Shown here in pieces: positions 37,809-46,743 of a stretch of 64,000 nt of DNA. The notes under the pieces are model-generated. The model was given only the letters and a program-made list of their open reading frames with translations, was not told where the DNA came from and did not search any database. Numbering within the stretch: position 1 is the first letter of the stretch; every line of letters starts with the position of its first letter. The position numbers and the translations under genes are program-made. The stretch comes from JAHEFU01 sp020440645 (GTDB lineage Bacteria > 4484-113 > JAFGCY01): contig JAGRNR010000001.1 in the NCBI GenBank assembly GCA_020440645.1, forward strand, positions 62,001-126,000, given 5' to 3'.

Positions 37809-38301
37809 GATCCAGGTCCCGCGGGTTCTGGATCGCGATGGTCTTGAAGTCCCCATGCATGATCTCGCCCCAGCTTTTCTTGGTGGTCTTCAGGACTGCC
37901 AGGCTGCAGGTCTTGAGCACAGTGTCATAGCTGTCAGTCAGCTCATCTACCAGGTTCTCAAGCGCCGGGTTGTGACCGACGAGCATTACCGTTGCCAATT
38001 CATCATCCAGTCCCATCAACAGGGCAAGCATGTCAGCCGAATAAGCGCCATACATGTCCTCGTTCTCCTGCAGTTCAGGGTCGCCGCAGCGGCTGGCAAC
38101 ATTCTGTGCAGTCTTCAGTGCCCGGGCGGCCATGCTGCTGATGATCAGATCAGGCTTCATTCCCTTCCGTGAGATGAAATCTCCCATGATCAGTGAGTTG
38201 CTCTCACCGCGTTCGGTGAGAACCCTGTCGAAGTCAGCCTTTTCCACGCTCTCAGCCGGCTCAGCCTTGCCGTGCCTGAGAACGAGCAACGTCTTTGCCA
38301 T
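37798..38301 (-). CDS. sixA: Phosphohistidine phosphatase SixA
   Basis: 167 residues. SixA removes phosphate from histidine phosphotransfer proteins (ArcB, or the PTS Ntr protein). The LRHGKAE motif (about residue 8) holds the catalytic His, and the second catalytic His is in GHNPALENL (about 112). RHG-type active site only; no extra domain. The ATG at 38301 with AGGTG upstream is preferred to an upstream TTG. Confidence 0.9.
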   Translation of the reverse strand: MAKTLLVLRHGKAEPAESVEKADFDRVLTERGESNSLIMGDFISRKGMKPDLIISSMAARALKTAQNVASRCGDPELQENEDMYGAYSADMLALLMGLDDELATVMLVGHNPALENLVDELTDSYDTVLKTCSLAVLKTTKKSWGEIMHGDFKTIAIQNPRDLDPTP

Positions 38302-38348
38302 CAATCACCTCACATTCCTTCCGCCAAACGGCGGCACTCGGTCTCCCT

Positions 38349-38354
38349 TAGAAT
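38349..38354 (+). promoter_or_regulatory. -10 box of leaderless permease gene
   Basis: TAGAAT, 7 bases before the GTG at 38362. Confidence 0.55.
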
Positions 38355-38361
38355 AGACAGC

Positions 38362-39975
38362 GTGTTGGTCGCCTATCTAGCGATTTTAGCATTCTACGGT
38401 TGGCTGATGATCAGCCGCCGGCTGACCGCCACGATCGCCATTCCGCTGTGTGCCTTCAGCATCGCCCTGCTGGCGATGATACCTGTTGCCGTTTCCGGAG
38501 GTCTACTGTCCTACGGAAACGCCATCCTCACCGAAGTGCTGCAACCCGGCATCGGGCTGCTTTCCAACTGGGTATTTGCCGTGATCCTCGGTGCAGTGAT
38601 CGCCGCCCAGCTGCGCATCAGCGGGGCTGCTGAACGCCTTGTGCGCTACACGGCGGAGTATGCAGGTGAGGACCGCTTCCGGCTTGGCCTCAGCATGCTG
38701 CTGATCATTGCTGTGCTGTTCACCACGCTTGGCGGTCTCGGCGCTGTAATCCTCGTGGCATCGATCTGCCTTCCAGTGCTGTTCAGCCTCGGTATCGAGC
38801 GCAGGGTTGCCGGCGGGATCTTCCTGCTCGGACTGAGCCTTGGTGGAGCGCTGAACCCGACGAACTGGCAGGGCTACCAGCAGATCCTCACAGGCGACAG
38901 CATTCCAGAAGCATTGCGGCTCGATCTCTCCGACGTGATCCGTTTCGGGGTCGTGATGGCTGGGCTGTTTTTGTTGGTCAGCATCTTTTATCTGCTAAAA
39001 ACACTGAGCTCAAAGGAAGAAGGCCTGCGCCAGCTGGGCGGTCTTGCGCTGTTCCTCACTTGCATCGGCCTCGGAGCCTGGGCCATCACAAGATCAGCAG
39101 CCGCAACCGGGATCTTCCTGAATGGCCTGCACTGGCTGTTGTCCGGACTGCTGATCATGCTGCTGGCCTTGCTGGTGCTGCGCCTGGTCCTGCTGTTCTT
39201 CGATTCCCCGGCAGATTCCTGGACTGCTCGCACGGACAACTGGCTGGCGGCAGCTAGCCTGCTGCTACCGATCCTGCTGCTGTTGTGGTCGGCCAGCATC
39301 AAGGCCGTTTATGACTTCAGTACGCGTGGCCTCAAGCCGGAGGAGTTGCCCACTGCCCCGATGAGCATCGACATACTTGCGGCATTGAGCCTCGGAATCA
39401 TCTTCTGTGCGCTCAGCACAGTCACAAGGAGAGGCAAGTCCATTAACCAGCTGATGCAGGCGCTGTTTGAAGGCGTCCAGATGGCGGCGCCGGCAGTGAT
39501 CCTGCTGATCGGGATCGGCATCCTGCTCAAGGCCACGCGGCTGGATGCCGTCACCGCAGTGTTTGAGCCGATGTTCACCTGGCTCCCAATCAGTACACCG
39601 CTCACTTTTGTCGCGACATTCTTCCTGCTGAGCCCGCTTGCGCTCTACCGCGGCCCGCTGAACCTGTATGGGATGGGCATCACGATAATGGGTATATTAA
39701 CGGGAGCAGGTGTGCTGCATGGCAGTCTGATCATGGCCGCATTCTTCTCCGTCGGAATGCTGCAGGGAGTTTGTGATCCGACCAATACGCACAACGTCTG
39801 GATTGCGAATTTCTGCAAGGTGCCGGTCAATGAACTGACCCGCCTGCTGTTTCCCTGGGTTTCCATTATAGTTTTACTGGGTCTGCTTGCGGGAGCGACG
39901 ATGTTCCATGCAGACTTCGCCGGTATCGAGTCTGTTACGTCTCTGCCGGTGGAATTACAAGTGCCTGTAAATTAG
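38362..39975 (+). CDS. TRAP/DctM-like multi-helix permease
   Basis: About 537 residues with some 12-14 membrane segments. The pattern of paired re-entrant-type segments (GGLGAVILVASICLPVL, and GVCDPTNTHNVWIANFC near the C-terminus) fits the ion transporter superfamily that includes DctM-type TRAP large permeases and dicarboxylate/gluconate carriers. No small TRAP subunit or binding protein adjoins it. Substrate unknown. The start is set by the promoter; a longer open frame upstream overlaps sixA. Confidence 0.65.
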   Translation: MLVAYLAILAFYGWLMISRRLTATIAIPLCAFSIALLAMIPVAVSGGLLSYGNAILTEVLQPGIGLLSNWVFAVILGAVIAAQLRISGAAERLVRYTAEYAGEDRFRLGLSMLLIIAVLFTTLGGLGAVILVASICLPVLFSLGIERRVAGGIFLLGLSLGGALNPTNWQGYQQILTGDSIPEALRLDLSDVIRFGVVMAGLFLLVSIFYLLKTLSSKEEGLRQLGGLALFLTCIGLGAWAITRSAAATGIFLNGLHWLLSGLLIMLLALLVLRLVLLFFDSPADSWTARTDNWLAAASLLLPILLLLWSASIKAVYDFSTRGLKPEELPTAPMSIDILAALSLGIIFCALSTVTRRGKSINQLMQALFEGVQMAAPAVILLIGIGILLKATRLDAVTAVFEPMFTWLPISTPLTFVATFFLLSPLALYRGPLNLYGMGITIMGILTGAGVLHGSLIMAAFFSVGMLQGVCDPTNTHNVWIANFCKVPVNELTRLLFPWVSIIVLLGLLAGATMFHADFAGIESVTSLPVELQVPVN

Positions 39976-39984
39976 GTGGACAAC

Positions 39985-41574
39985 ATGAGCAAGCTGCTGA
40001 CGAGACTGATCCCCCTGCTGGCCCTGCTGTGGCTTGCAAGCTGTGCCGGGTCCACTGCACCCAGCAACCTTGGACCTGATCCACGCGAAGGCCTTAACGA
40101 CCTCGATTTCGAGCTGGTAACTGATCCTGACAGCAATATCAGCAGCAGTGAAGTTGAGGGCTGGCTCACCACCACATCCGATGCCCAGAATGCACGCAAC
40201 TTCAGCGCTGCAAGCAGCCAGGTTTCGCTCGATGATTTCCAATTCCTGCAGGGCATGTACTTCGAACCGTCCAGCACCCCCGGCAGCGGCTTCAGTGGTC
40301 GGCTGAGTGTGCGCATCCAGAACGGTGCCTTCGCCAACAATACATTCGAGAATGTGCTCCTGTTCCTGTTCTGGGTCAACCCCTCAACCAAGGAACTGAG
40401 CCTGATTGACAGCTCCCGCGGACGCAAGGGCAACTGGTTTGACTTTGATATCAATGCGCTTGGACATATGCTGATCGCCGAGAACACCACCATTCCCAGA
40501 CCCGGTGAGAACTTCCGCGTCAGTGCATTCGCCGACCAGGCCGCCACCGGTACGGGAACCGTGATCAACTTCTACGCGATTCCTGAGAATGGCGTTGATC
40601 CCATTTCCTACAGCTGGGACATGGGTGACGGGACACAGCTCAGCGGCGACTCGGTTTCCCACAGCTACAACAGCCCGGGCAGCTACAACGTGACCCTCAA
40701 CGCCTTTGATGGAGCAGGCAGTGAGGCCCCGACAATCAGTACTCCGATTGATATCACAAGCACTGCACCACCACTTGAGGGACTCGATGGCCAGTCCCTG
40801 CCCAGCACGGGTGACGACCTGACATTCACTTTCAGCGCCACTGTGACCGGCGGCCGCGCTCCGTTCACCTATGAATGGGACTTCGACGGTGATGGCACCA
40901 CGGACAGCACGGACGCTCCGCCGGTTGATTTCACCTTCGACAACTACGGCTTCTACATCGGCACCCTCAAGATCACAGACCAGAACGGTGATTCGATCAC
41001 TACCGAAATCGTGTCAGACGCCCGCCGGATTGACATCTCGGTTGACCAGTCCAGCGTGGACCTCGGAACTGCCTTTGGCTTCACGGTTGACGCACAGGGC
41101 CTCGATGTGTCCGACGATGTGCTCGCCGACATGGATGATGGCAATGTGCTCACGAACCCGGGTGTCACCTTCAGTTACACCCATTCCCTGCCCGGCACAT
41201 ACGTCGTGCGCGCCACGGCGGAGCGCACCTTCGAGGGAACCGTGTACACAGTTGAGAGCAACGAACTTACGCTGACCGTCTTTGCCGTACCCCAGCCTGT
41301 GATCACCGACTTCACCCCCAAGGAGTCTCCGATCGGTGGACGTGTGCTGATTGCTGGCCTCCAGTTCGGCACACAGGATGCAAATGACCAGGTGCTGTTG
41401 AACGGCCTGCCGATGACCGTAATCAGCTGGAGTGACACCCTGATCGAGATCGAGATCGCGGATGGCGCCACTGACGGAAGCTTCATCGTCCGCAAGGACC
41501 GTGACAGCGACCCGAGTGACCCGATCAACATCATTCCCGGTCCGCCGGACAACCCCGGCGGCCAGCAGACCTGA
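39985..41574 (+). CDS. PKD- and TIG-domain surface lipoprotein
   Basis: 529 residues. Signal peptide with lipobox LASC near residue 20. Middle part: PKD domains, for example YSWDMGDGTQLSGDSVSHSY (about 211-230) and FTYEWDFDGDGTTDSTDAPP (about 293-312). C-terminal IPT/TIG domain (about 440-520) ends in a proline/glycine tail. The first 130 residues are unrecognised. These adhesive modules suggest an outer-surface role. RBS AGGTGG precedes the ATG at 39985. The TIG domain is closely similar to that of the next gene. Confidence 0.82.
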   Translation: MSKLLTRLIPLLALLWLASCAGSTAPSNLGPDPREGLNDLDFELVTDPDSNISSSEVEGWLTTTSDAQNARNFSAASSQVSLDDFQFLQGMYFEPSSTPGSGFSGRLSVRIQNGAFANNTFENVLLFLFWVNPSTKELSLIDSSRGRKGNWFDFDINALGHMLIAENTTIPRPGENFRVSAFADQAATGTGTVINFYAIPENGVDPISYSWDMGDGTQLSGDSVSHSYNSPGSYNVTLNAFDGAGSEAPTISTPIDITSTAPPLEGLDGQSLPSTGDDLTFTFSATVTGGRAPFTYEWDFDGDGTTDSTDAPPVDFTFDNYGFYIGTLKITDQNGDSITTEIVSDARRIDISVDQSSVDLGTAFGFTVDAQGLDVSDDVLADMDDGNVLTNPGVTFSYTHSLPGTYVVRATAERTFEGTVYTVESNELTLTVFAVPQPVITDFTPKESPIGGRVLIAGLQFGTQDANDQVLLNGLPMTVISWSDTLIEIEIADGATDGSFIVRKDRDSDPSDPINIIPGPPDNPGGQQT

Positions 41575-41659
41575 TGCGCTGAGGCTCATCCTGAACCTGC
41601 TGCTGTGCTAGAATCTGCCTGGGCCGCGGTGCAGTCCGCTGCCACTAAACGGAGCTCTG

Positions 41660-42994
41660 TTGAAGCACATGAAGGTTCTGCGGATTTTCTACCTGGCGGC
41701 TATCTCCGCCTCTGTCACGCTGGCTGCATCCTGCAGCGGCGGTGCATCCCAGCCGGTCGCCGGGCAGCCCCTGCCTGAGCTTTCGCTCAAGGTCTATGAG
41801 GAGAGCTTCCTTGGTGGTGAGGATTCCGCACGCTTTACCCTGAGCAGCACTGATCGCGGCAACATGGTGGAAAGCACGCTGCATGTTTCCAGCGCTGACA
41901 ACCTGCGGGCCTTGTGCATCGAACTGTCGTACGACCCGGACCTCTATACTCCAGTTGCCATTCAGAGAAGCGACCGCCTCGAGCGTGTCCTGCCGGAAAG
42001 CGGCCTGCTCGAGCTGGAGAAGCTGAGCATCCCCGGCACGATTCACTATGCCCACATGCAGCCGCTCAGCAGTGCCGGACTGGACGGCGATGCGGACCTG
42101 TTGACTGTCAGCTTCCGCCGCCAGGCGATGTCCGGCGAACGCAGTGCCAGCGCACCTCCCAAGGCGGCCCATTCCGTTCCTGAGCTCAAGGGCAGCATCC
42201 TCTCCGGCCAGCTGGAGTGGTACTACCGTAACCGCGGGGACTACGACCAGAACGGTGAAGTCAACGTTGCCGACATCACCCAGCTCGGTGTCAAGCTCAA
42301 CACAATCAGTGAAACCCCGGGTGAACCGTTCGACATTGCCAGTGTGGAGTGGCAGGTCGATGGCGATGAGAATGGCAACATCAACATCAGTGACATCACC
42401 CCGCTCGGCGCCAACATTGGCAACAGCGTGAGCGGCGGTTACAACATCTACACCAGCGATTCCGAGTCTGACTACCCTGCCACCGGTGGGGCAAACGGTG
42501 CTGGGACAACCCTGATCGGTACCCTCGGAGGTGTCCCGCCACTCTCCGAAGCATTCAACTTCTCCAGCAAGAGCACGGAGCACCTGCGCTTCGTGTTTGA
42601 TCTGCCTGACCCGCTGCCCGGAGTGTACTACTGGGTCCGTCCAACCGATGGTGCAAGCGAGGGCATCCCGAGCACGATGGCCGGGCCGCTCAGCGTTGAG
42701 AACATCCCGCTGCCCGTGATCACTGGCATTGACAAGCAGGAAGTGGTGGTCGGCGAAACCATCGTTGTCACCGGCACCGGCTTCGGCATCAAGGACGGCG
42801 AGGACAAGATCACGCTCAATGACCTCGAGCTTGAGGTGGTTGGCTGGACTGACTCCCAGATCACCGCGAAGATCCCGGTTGGCGCAGCCGACGGCCCGCT
42901 TGTGGTGGCAACCCTGCGCACTTCGGATCCGAGCGGGGACGAGATCAACGTGATCCCTGCCACTCCCGGTGCTCCAACAGGCAACACGGTCTAG
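41660..42994 (+). CDS. Cohesin-like, dockerin-like and TIG-domain lipoprotein
   Basis: 444 residues. Signal peptide and lipobox-like AASC (about residue 26). Residues about 40-165 look like a cohesin-type beta-sandwich (VSSADNLRALCIELSYDP). Two dockerin-type calcium repeats follow: DQNGEVNVADITQLGVKLN (about 195) and DENGNINISDITPLGANIG (about 236). A C-terminal TIG domain (about 355-430) is shared with the upstream gene. Start TTG is 5 bases after GGAG; the ATG at 41669 is too far from it. A TAGAAT near 41609 could be its promoter. Confidence 0.8.
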   Translation: MKHMKVLRIFYLAAISASVTLAASCSGGASQPVAGQPLPELSLKVYEESFLGGEDSARFTLSSTDRGNMVESTLHVSSADNLRALCIELSYDPDLYTPVAIQRSDRLERVLPESGLLELEKLSIPGTIHYAHMQPLSSAGLDGDADLLTVSFRRQAMSGERSASAPPKAAHSVPELKGSILSGQLEWYYRNRGDYDQNGEVNVADITQLGVKLNTISETPGEPFDIASVEWQVDGDENGNINISDITPLGANIGNSVSGGYNIYTSDSESDYPATGGANGAGTTLIGTLGGVPPLSEAFNFSSKSTEHLRFVFDLPDPLPGVYYWVRPTDGASEGIPSTMAGPLSVENIPLPVITGIDKQEVVVGETIVVTGTGFGIKDGEDKITLNDLELEVVGWTDSQITAKIPVGAADGPLVVATLRTSDPSGDEINVIPATPGAPTGNTV

Positions 42995-43031
42995 CCTGCA
43001 TGCCTGATCAATCGTCATGTAGGCCACTCAG

Positions 43032-43865
43032 ATGACACTCGTGGCCCTGGCGGTCGGACCGACATTGCTGCTGCTGCACTTCTTCTATGTCCGCGACCTG
43101 CACGAGCGGGAATCACTTACGCGCGTGCTCAAGGTGTTCTTCCTCGGCATGCTCAGCGTCGTGCCGGCGATCATCCTGGAGTCCTTCTATCATTTTCCGC
43201 CCGAAGCCGGCCTGCTGGGGATTGCCATCAACGCTTTCCTGCTGGTCGCATTGCCGGAGGAACTCAGCAAGCTCTGGCTGTTTCGCATGTCCGTGGAGAA
43301 GCACCGTAGCTACAACGAGGTGTACGACGGCATCATCTACATGGTTGCCATCAGCCTGGGCTTCGCCACGGTGGAGAACCTTGCCTACGTGCTCGGCAGC
43401 GGCCAGGATGGACTGGCGGTCGCCCTGATGCGCGCCGTGCTGGCAGTCCCCGGCCACACGCTGTGGGCCGTGATGATGGGCTACTACCTCGGCCTCTCTC
43501 GCTTCGGCGCTTCCAGGGCCAATCCCAGGCTGCTGATGTACATTGGCTTGTTAATCGCAGTGTTCTGGCATGGCCTGTATGACTTCTTTGCCTTCAGCAT
43601 GGAAATCCTGCCGGAAAGCATGGGATTTGCCATGCTGGGCTGTTGCCTGCTAGTAATCGTCGTCAACTGGGTGATCGCCCTGGTGCTTGTCAGCCGTGCA
43701 CAGCGGCTCAGCCAGTTCCGCAGGCCGAGCCCGATCCAGAATCCGTTGCGCGCCTTCCAGCCGGGATGCCGTTACTGCCACAACTGCGGCAGTTGCAATC
43801 CGTTGGCAAACAACTTCTGCAATAACTGTGGACAGGCCCTGCGCCAGGGCAGCAGCAGCGTCTAG
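43032..43865 (+). CDS. prsW: PrsW-family intramembrane protease with zinc ribbon
   Basis: 277 residues with about eight membrane segments. PrsW family (CAAX-protease relatives): the EELSK motif near residue 76, a conserved segment ATVENLAY near 116, and His motifs GHTL (about 141) and WHGLYD (about 180). In Bacillus PrsW cleaves an anti-sigma factor. The C-terminal 45 residues add a cytoplasmic zinc ribbon (CHNCGSC...CNNCG), which is not in the Bacillus protein. The product of cleavage is unknown. Confidence 0.85.
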   Translation: MTLVALAVGPTLLLLHFFYVRDLHERESLTRVLKVFFLGMLSVVPAIILESFYHFPPEAGLLGIAINAFLLVALPEELSKLWLFRMSVEKHRSYNEVYDGIIYMVAISLGFATVENLAYVLGSGQDGLAVALMRAVLAVPGHTLWAVMMGYYLGLSRFGASRANPRLLMYIGLLIAVFWHGLYDFFAFSMEILPESMGFAMLGCCLLVIVVNWVIALVLVSRAQRLSQFRRPSPIQNPLRAFQPGCRYCHNCGSCNPLANNFCNNCGQALRQGSSSV

Positions 43866-43874
43866 CCGCCGATC

Positions 43875-44399
43875 TTAGCTGTTGCGCTTGAGCTTGAGCT
43901 TGCCGTCCTCTTCATAGGCCAGTTCACTGTAATCCTTCAGCGGCTTGCGCGACGGACGCTTCAGCACTTCACCATCCAACCCGTATTCACTGCCGTGGCA
44001 GGGACAGACAAATCGATCCATGCCGGTAGTGAACTCAATCGTGCACTTGAGATGTGTGCAGGTGGCACCCTTGATGATCCAGCGGCCGGTATCCGCGTTG
44101 ACCTTCTCCCAGCGCACGAACATCTTCTCGTCATCCTGCTGGTTGCCAAGGCTGTCGAGGAACAGTGCTTTCACCAGCACCGGCTCCTTTTCATTGAGGT
44201 CCTTGACTTTGCCTAGATCGGCGATCCATTCACCCTTGGCCGCAGCATCAATTTCCTTCTGGCTGGGCTGGTCCTTGTTCTCCTTCGGATCCTCAGGTTC
44301 CTGCGCATGTGCCACGCCCGATCGTGCGAGGTCAACCAGGCTGATGCCGGCTGCCAGCAGTCCGGCCTTCTGCAGGAATTCACGTCTATCTTCGCTCAT
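43875..44399 (-). CDS. Rieske 2Fe-2S protein
   Basis: 174 residues. The N-terminal DRREFLQKAGLLAAG is a Tat-type signal. The Rieske box 1 CTHLKC (His and Cys ligands) and box 2 CPCHGSEYG are intact near residues 113 and 132, and the box 1 spacing is right. Such proteins pass electrons in cytochrome bc or b6f complexes or in dioxygenases. No cytochrome b gene is next to it, so its partner is elsewhere or it is a stand-alone Rieske protein. RBS GAGGTAGACG precedes the ATG. Confidence 0.9.
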   Translation of the reverse strand: MSEDRREFLQKAGLLAAGISLVDLARSGVAHAQEPEDPKENKDQPSQKEIDAAAKGEWIADLGKVKDLNEKEPVLVKALFLDSLGNQQDDEKMFVRWEKVNADTGRWIIKGATCTHLKCTIEFTTGMDRFVCPCHGSEYGLDGEVLKRPSRKPLKDYSELAYEEDGKLKLKRNS

Positions 44400-44456
44400 C
44401 GTCTACCTCAAATCGTGGATTGCATGTCCCACGACCCATTCCCAGTACTATTTCGG

Positions 44457-45579
44457 CTACGCCTCGCGCTGCTTTCGCATCCAGCGCAATCCTGCCCAGA
44501 TGAACTCTGACAGGTCTCCATCAAGTGTCTTCTGTGTATTGCTCGTTTCCATTCCCGTGCGCAGGTCCTTGATCATCTGGTACGGGTGCAGCACGTAGTT
44601 GCGGATCTGGTTGCCCCAGGCAATCTCAGACTGCACGCCACGCAGGTCCTCCACACGCTCCTTGTGCATTTCCAGCATCAGTGCCACCAGCTTGCTCTTC
44701 AGCTGCAGCATCGCCACGTCACGATTCTGGTGCTGGCTGCGCTGGTTCTGGCATGAGACAACGATTCCGGTCGGCACATGGGTCAGACGTACAGCGGAGT
44801 TCGTCTTGTTCACGTGCTGTCCACCGGCACCGCTGGCCCGGAACACGTCCATGCGGATGTCGTCCTCGTTGATCTCCACATCCAGGTTTGCCGGGATCTC
44901 CGGAATCACTCCGACATTGGCAAAACTGGTATGCCGCTTATGTGCATTATCAAAAGGCGATAGGCGGACCAGTCTGTGCACACCATTTTCCACCTTCATG
45001 TAACCGAAGGCATGCCGACCGCTGACGCGGAAGTTCATCATCTGCACACCTGCTTCCTCAGCCCGCCGCTCATCGAGAACGTCAATCTCGAGACGCTCGG
45101 AACGCGCCCACATGCTGTACATGCGAAACAGCATTTCAGCGAAGTCAGCCGAGTCAACCCCGCCGGCTCCGGCCTGGATGCTGACAATTGCGGGCTGGTT
45201 GTCGTATTCGCCATCCAGCAGGGATTCGATTTCGAGTCGGTCAAGCTTCCTCAACAGACCAGTCAGTTCCTCAACCAGTTCCCGGTAGTCGCTGCTGTCC
45301 TCCGTGACACCTTCTTCCTGGTAGATCTCCCACAGGCCGTTAAGGTCCTCCAGTGACTGGTTGGCTTCATCGAATGAATCAACCACGCCACCAAGCGAAC
45401 TTATCTCCTGGCTGACTTCGGCCGAAAGCTTGTGGTCATCCCAGAATCCCGGCTCCTCTCGCCTGGCAAACAGTTCCTGCAGCCGTATGCGTCGTGCCTC
45501 GACGTCAAAGATACCTCCGCATTTCTGCGATGAGATCAGCTGCCTTTGCCAGTTCCTGGCGGATTTCATGGGGTTGCAT
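44457..45579 (-). CDS. prfB: Peptide chain release factor 2 with programmed +1 frameshift
   Basis: About 373 residues. RF2 ends translation at UAA and UGA. The first 24 codons start at ATG 45579 (MQPHEIRQELAKAADL...) and stop at an in-frame TGA (45507-45505). The bases AGG-TAT-CTT-TGA-C are the classic RF2 shift site, so ribosomes slip +1 and continue with DVEARR (from 45506). The tripeptide SPF (RLSPFDN) and the catalytic GGQ (GAGGQHVNKT) are present. The -10 box lies 7 bases before the start. This coding entry therefore contains one frameshift. Confidence 0.95.
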
Positions 45580-45586
45580 GACGGTA

Positions 45587-45592
45587 ATTATA
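45587..45592 (-). promoter_or_regulatory. -10 box of leaderless prfB
   Basis: TATAAT on the minus strand, 7 bases before the ATG at 45579. This supports the upstream start required by the frameshift. Confidence 0.6.
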
Positions 45593-45635
45593 TCCGTGCT
45601 GCAGGCTGGTCTGTCTGTATAATCAGTCGCAATCG

Positions 45636-46739
45636 ATGCGCGCTCTGAGGCAATTCATCACGCTCTTCCGGCAACCTGCGCAGATATGGGCAACTGATGG
45701 ACGTGTCCTGCTGTCCAACAGCTCCTTCAATAACCTTTTCGGGCTGGATGCAGGATTCGACTGGCATGCCCTGAATTTCCGGTTCGTAGAGGATCCGCAG
45801 ATCATCGCCGCCGGTGCCGACCACCTGATCAGCCACGCCCTGTCAGGCCGCTTTGTCGATATCCACAGCCTCGAGTACACTCCGGCCCGCAATCCGAGGT
45901 TTGCAACGGGGCGCACTGATCCGGTCAAGCTCTTCCTCAACCTGCAGCCAATCATCGTCGAGGATGGGCTGGACTGCATCATCTGCGTTGTGTCGGACTA
46001 CATGGCTGGCGGGGAACTGATGGAACAGCAGCTGATCCGCAGCCAGAAGATGGAGAACCTCGAGACCCTTGCGAATGGCATAGCGCATGAATTCAACAAC
46101 CTGCTGACCGGGATCAAGGGCATGACCAGCCTGATCATGGATGAAGCAGCCCCGGAATCGGAGGTCTACAGCTTTGCGCTGGCAATCGACGACAACATCG
46201 AGCGCGGTGCGAAGCTGATTGAGCAACTGCTCAGCTACAGCCGGGAAATGCCCTACATGCTGAAGCGCACCAAGATCAGCAACTACTTCCAGGATACCTT
46301 TTCGATGCTGCGCCTGCAGGTCACCAAGCGCATCCAGTTTGACCTGCGCCTGCTGGCCGAGGCCGAGGTGATGCTGGACCGCCACCGGATGGACCAGGTC
46401 ATCTCAAGCCTGCTTGTCAACGCCCGCAATGCAATGGGTCGCAACGGTCAGATCATAGTCACGGTCAGTGAAGGCTCCCCCTCCCAGCTTGAGGAGCAGA
46501 TGCCGGATGTCGAATGGATCTGCATCTCGATTGAGGACAGTGGTCCGGGCATCCCTGCGGAACTGCGAGAGCGGATCTTCGAACCATTCTTCAGTACGAA
46601 GCGCAACAGCATCTCAACCGGTCTTGGGCTGAGTGTTGCCAACAAGATCGTCAAGCTGCATAACGGCATCCTGCAGGCCGGTGACAGCGAAGAGCTAGGC
46701 GGGGCAGCCATGCGGATTTACCTGCCGAAGGCTGAATGA
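45636..46739 (+). CDS. Sensor histidine kinase, orphan, PAS-like sensor
   Basis: 367 residues. A PAS-like N-terminal domain (about 10-130) without membrane helices, a dimerisation helix with the phospho-acceptor His in GIAHEFNNLL (about residue 150), and a HATPase domain with NARNAMG (N box, about 265), DSGPGIP (G1), FEPFFSTKR (F box) and TGLGLSVANKI (G2). No response regulator adjoins it. Being soluble, it should sense a cytoplasmic signal. TATAAT lies 12 bases before the ATG, giving a very short leader. Confidence 0.88.
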   Translation: MRALRQFITLFRQPAQIWATDGRVLLSNSSFNNLFGLDAGFDWHALNFRFVEDPQIIAAGADHLISHALSGRFVDIHSLEYTPARNPRFATGRTDPVKLFLNLQPIIVEDGLDCIICVVSDYMAGGELMEQQLIRSQKMENLETLANGIAHEFNNLLTGIKGMTSLIMDEAAPESEVYSFALAIDDNIERGAKLIEQLLSYSREMPYMLKRTKISNYFQDTFSMLRLQVTKRIQFDLRLLAEAEVMLDRHRMDQVISSLLVNARNAMGRNGQIIVTVSEGSPSQLEEQMPDVEWICISIEDSGPGIPAELRERIFEPFFSTKRNSISTGLGLSVANKIVKLHNGILQAGDSEELGGAAMRIYLPKAE

Positions 46740-46743
46740 TCCC

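Noticed and set aside
41645..43027. 460-codon minus-strand frame over the cohesin/dockerin gene
   Set aside because: The plus-strand frame has a signal peptide, dockerin repeats and a TIG domain; the antisense frame has none and only mirrors codon bias.
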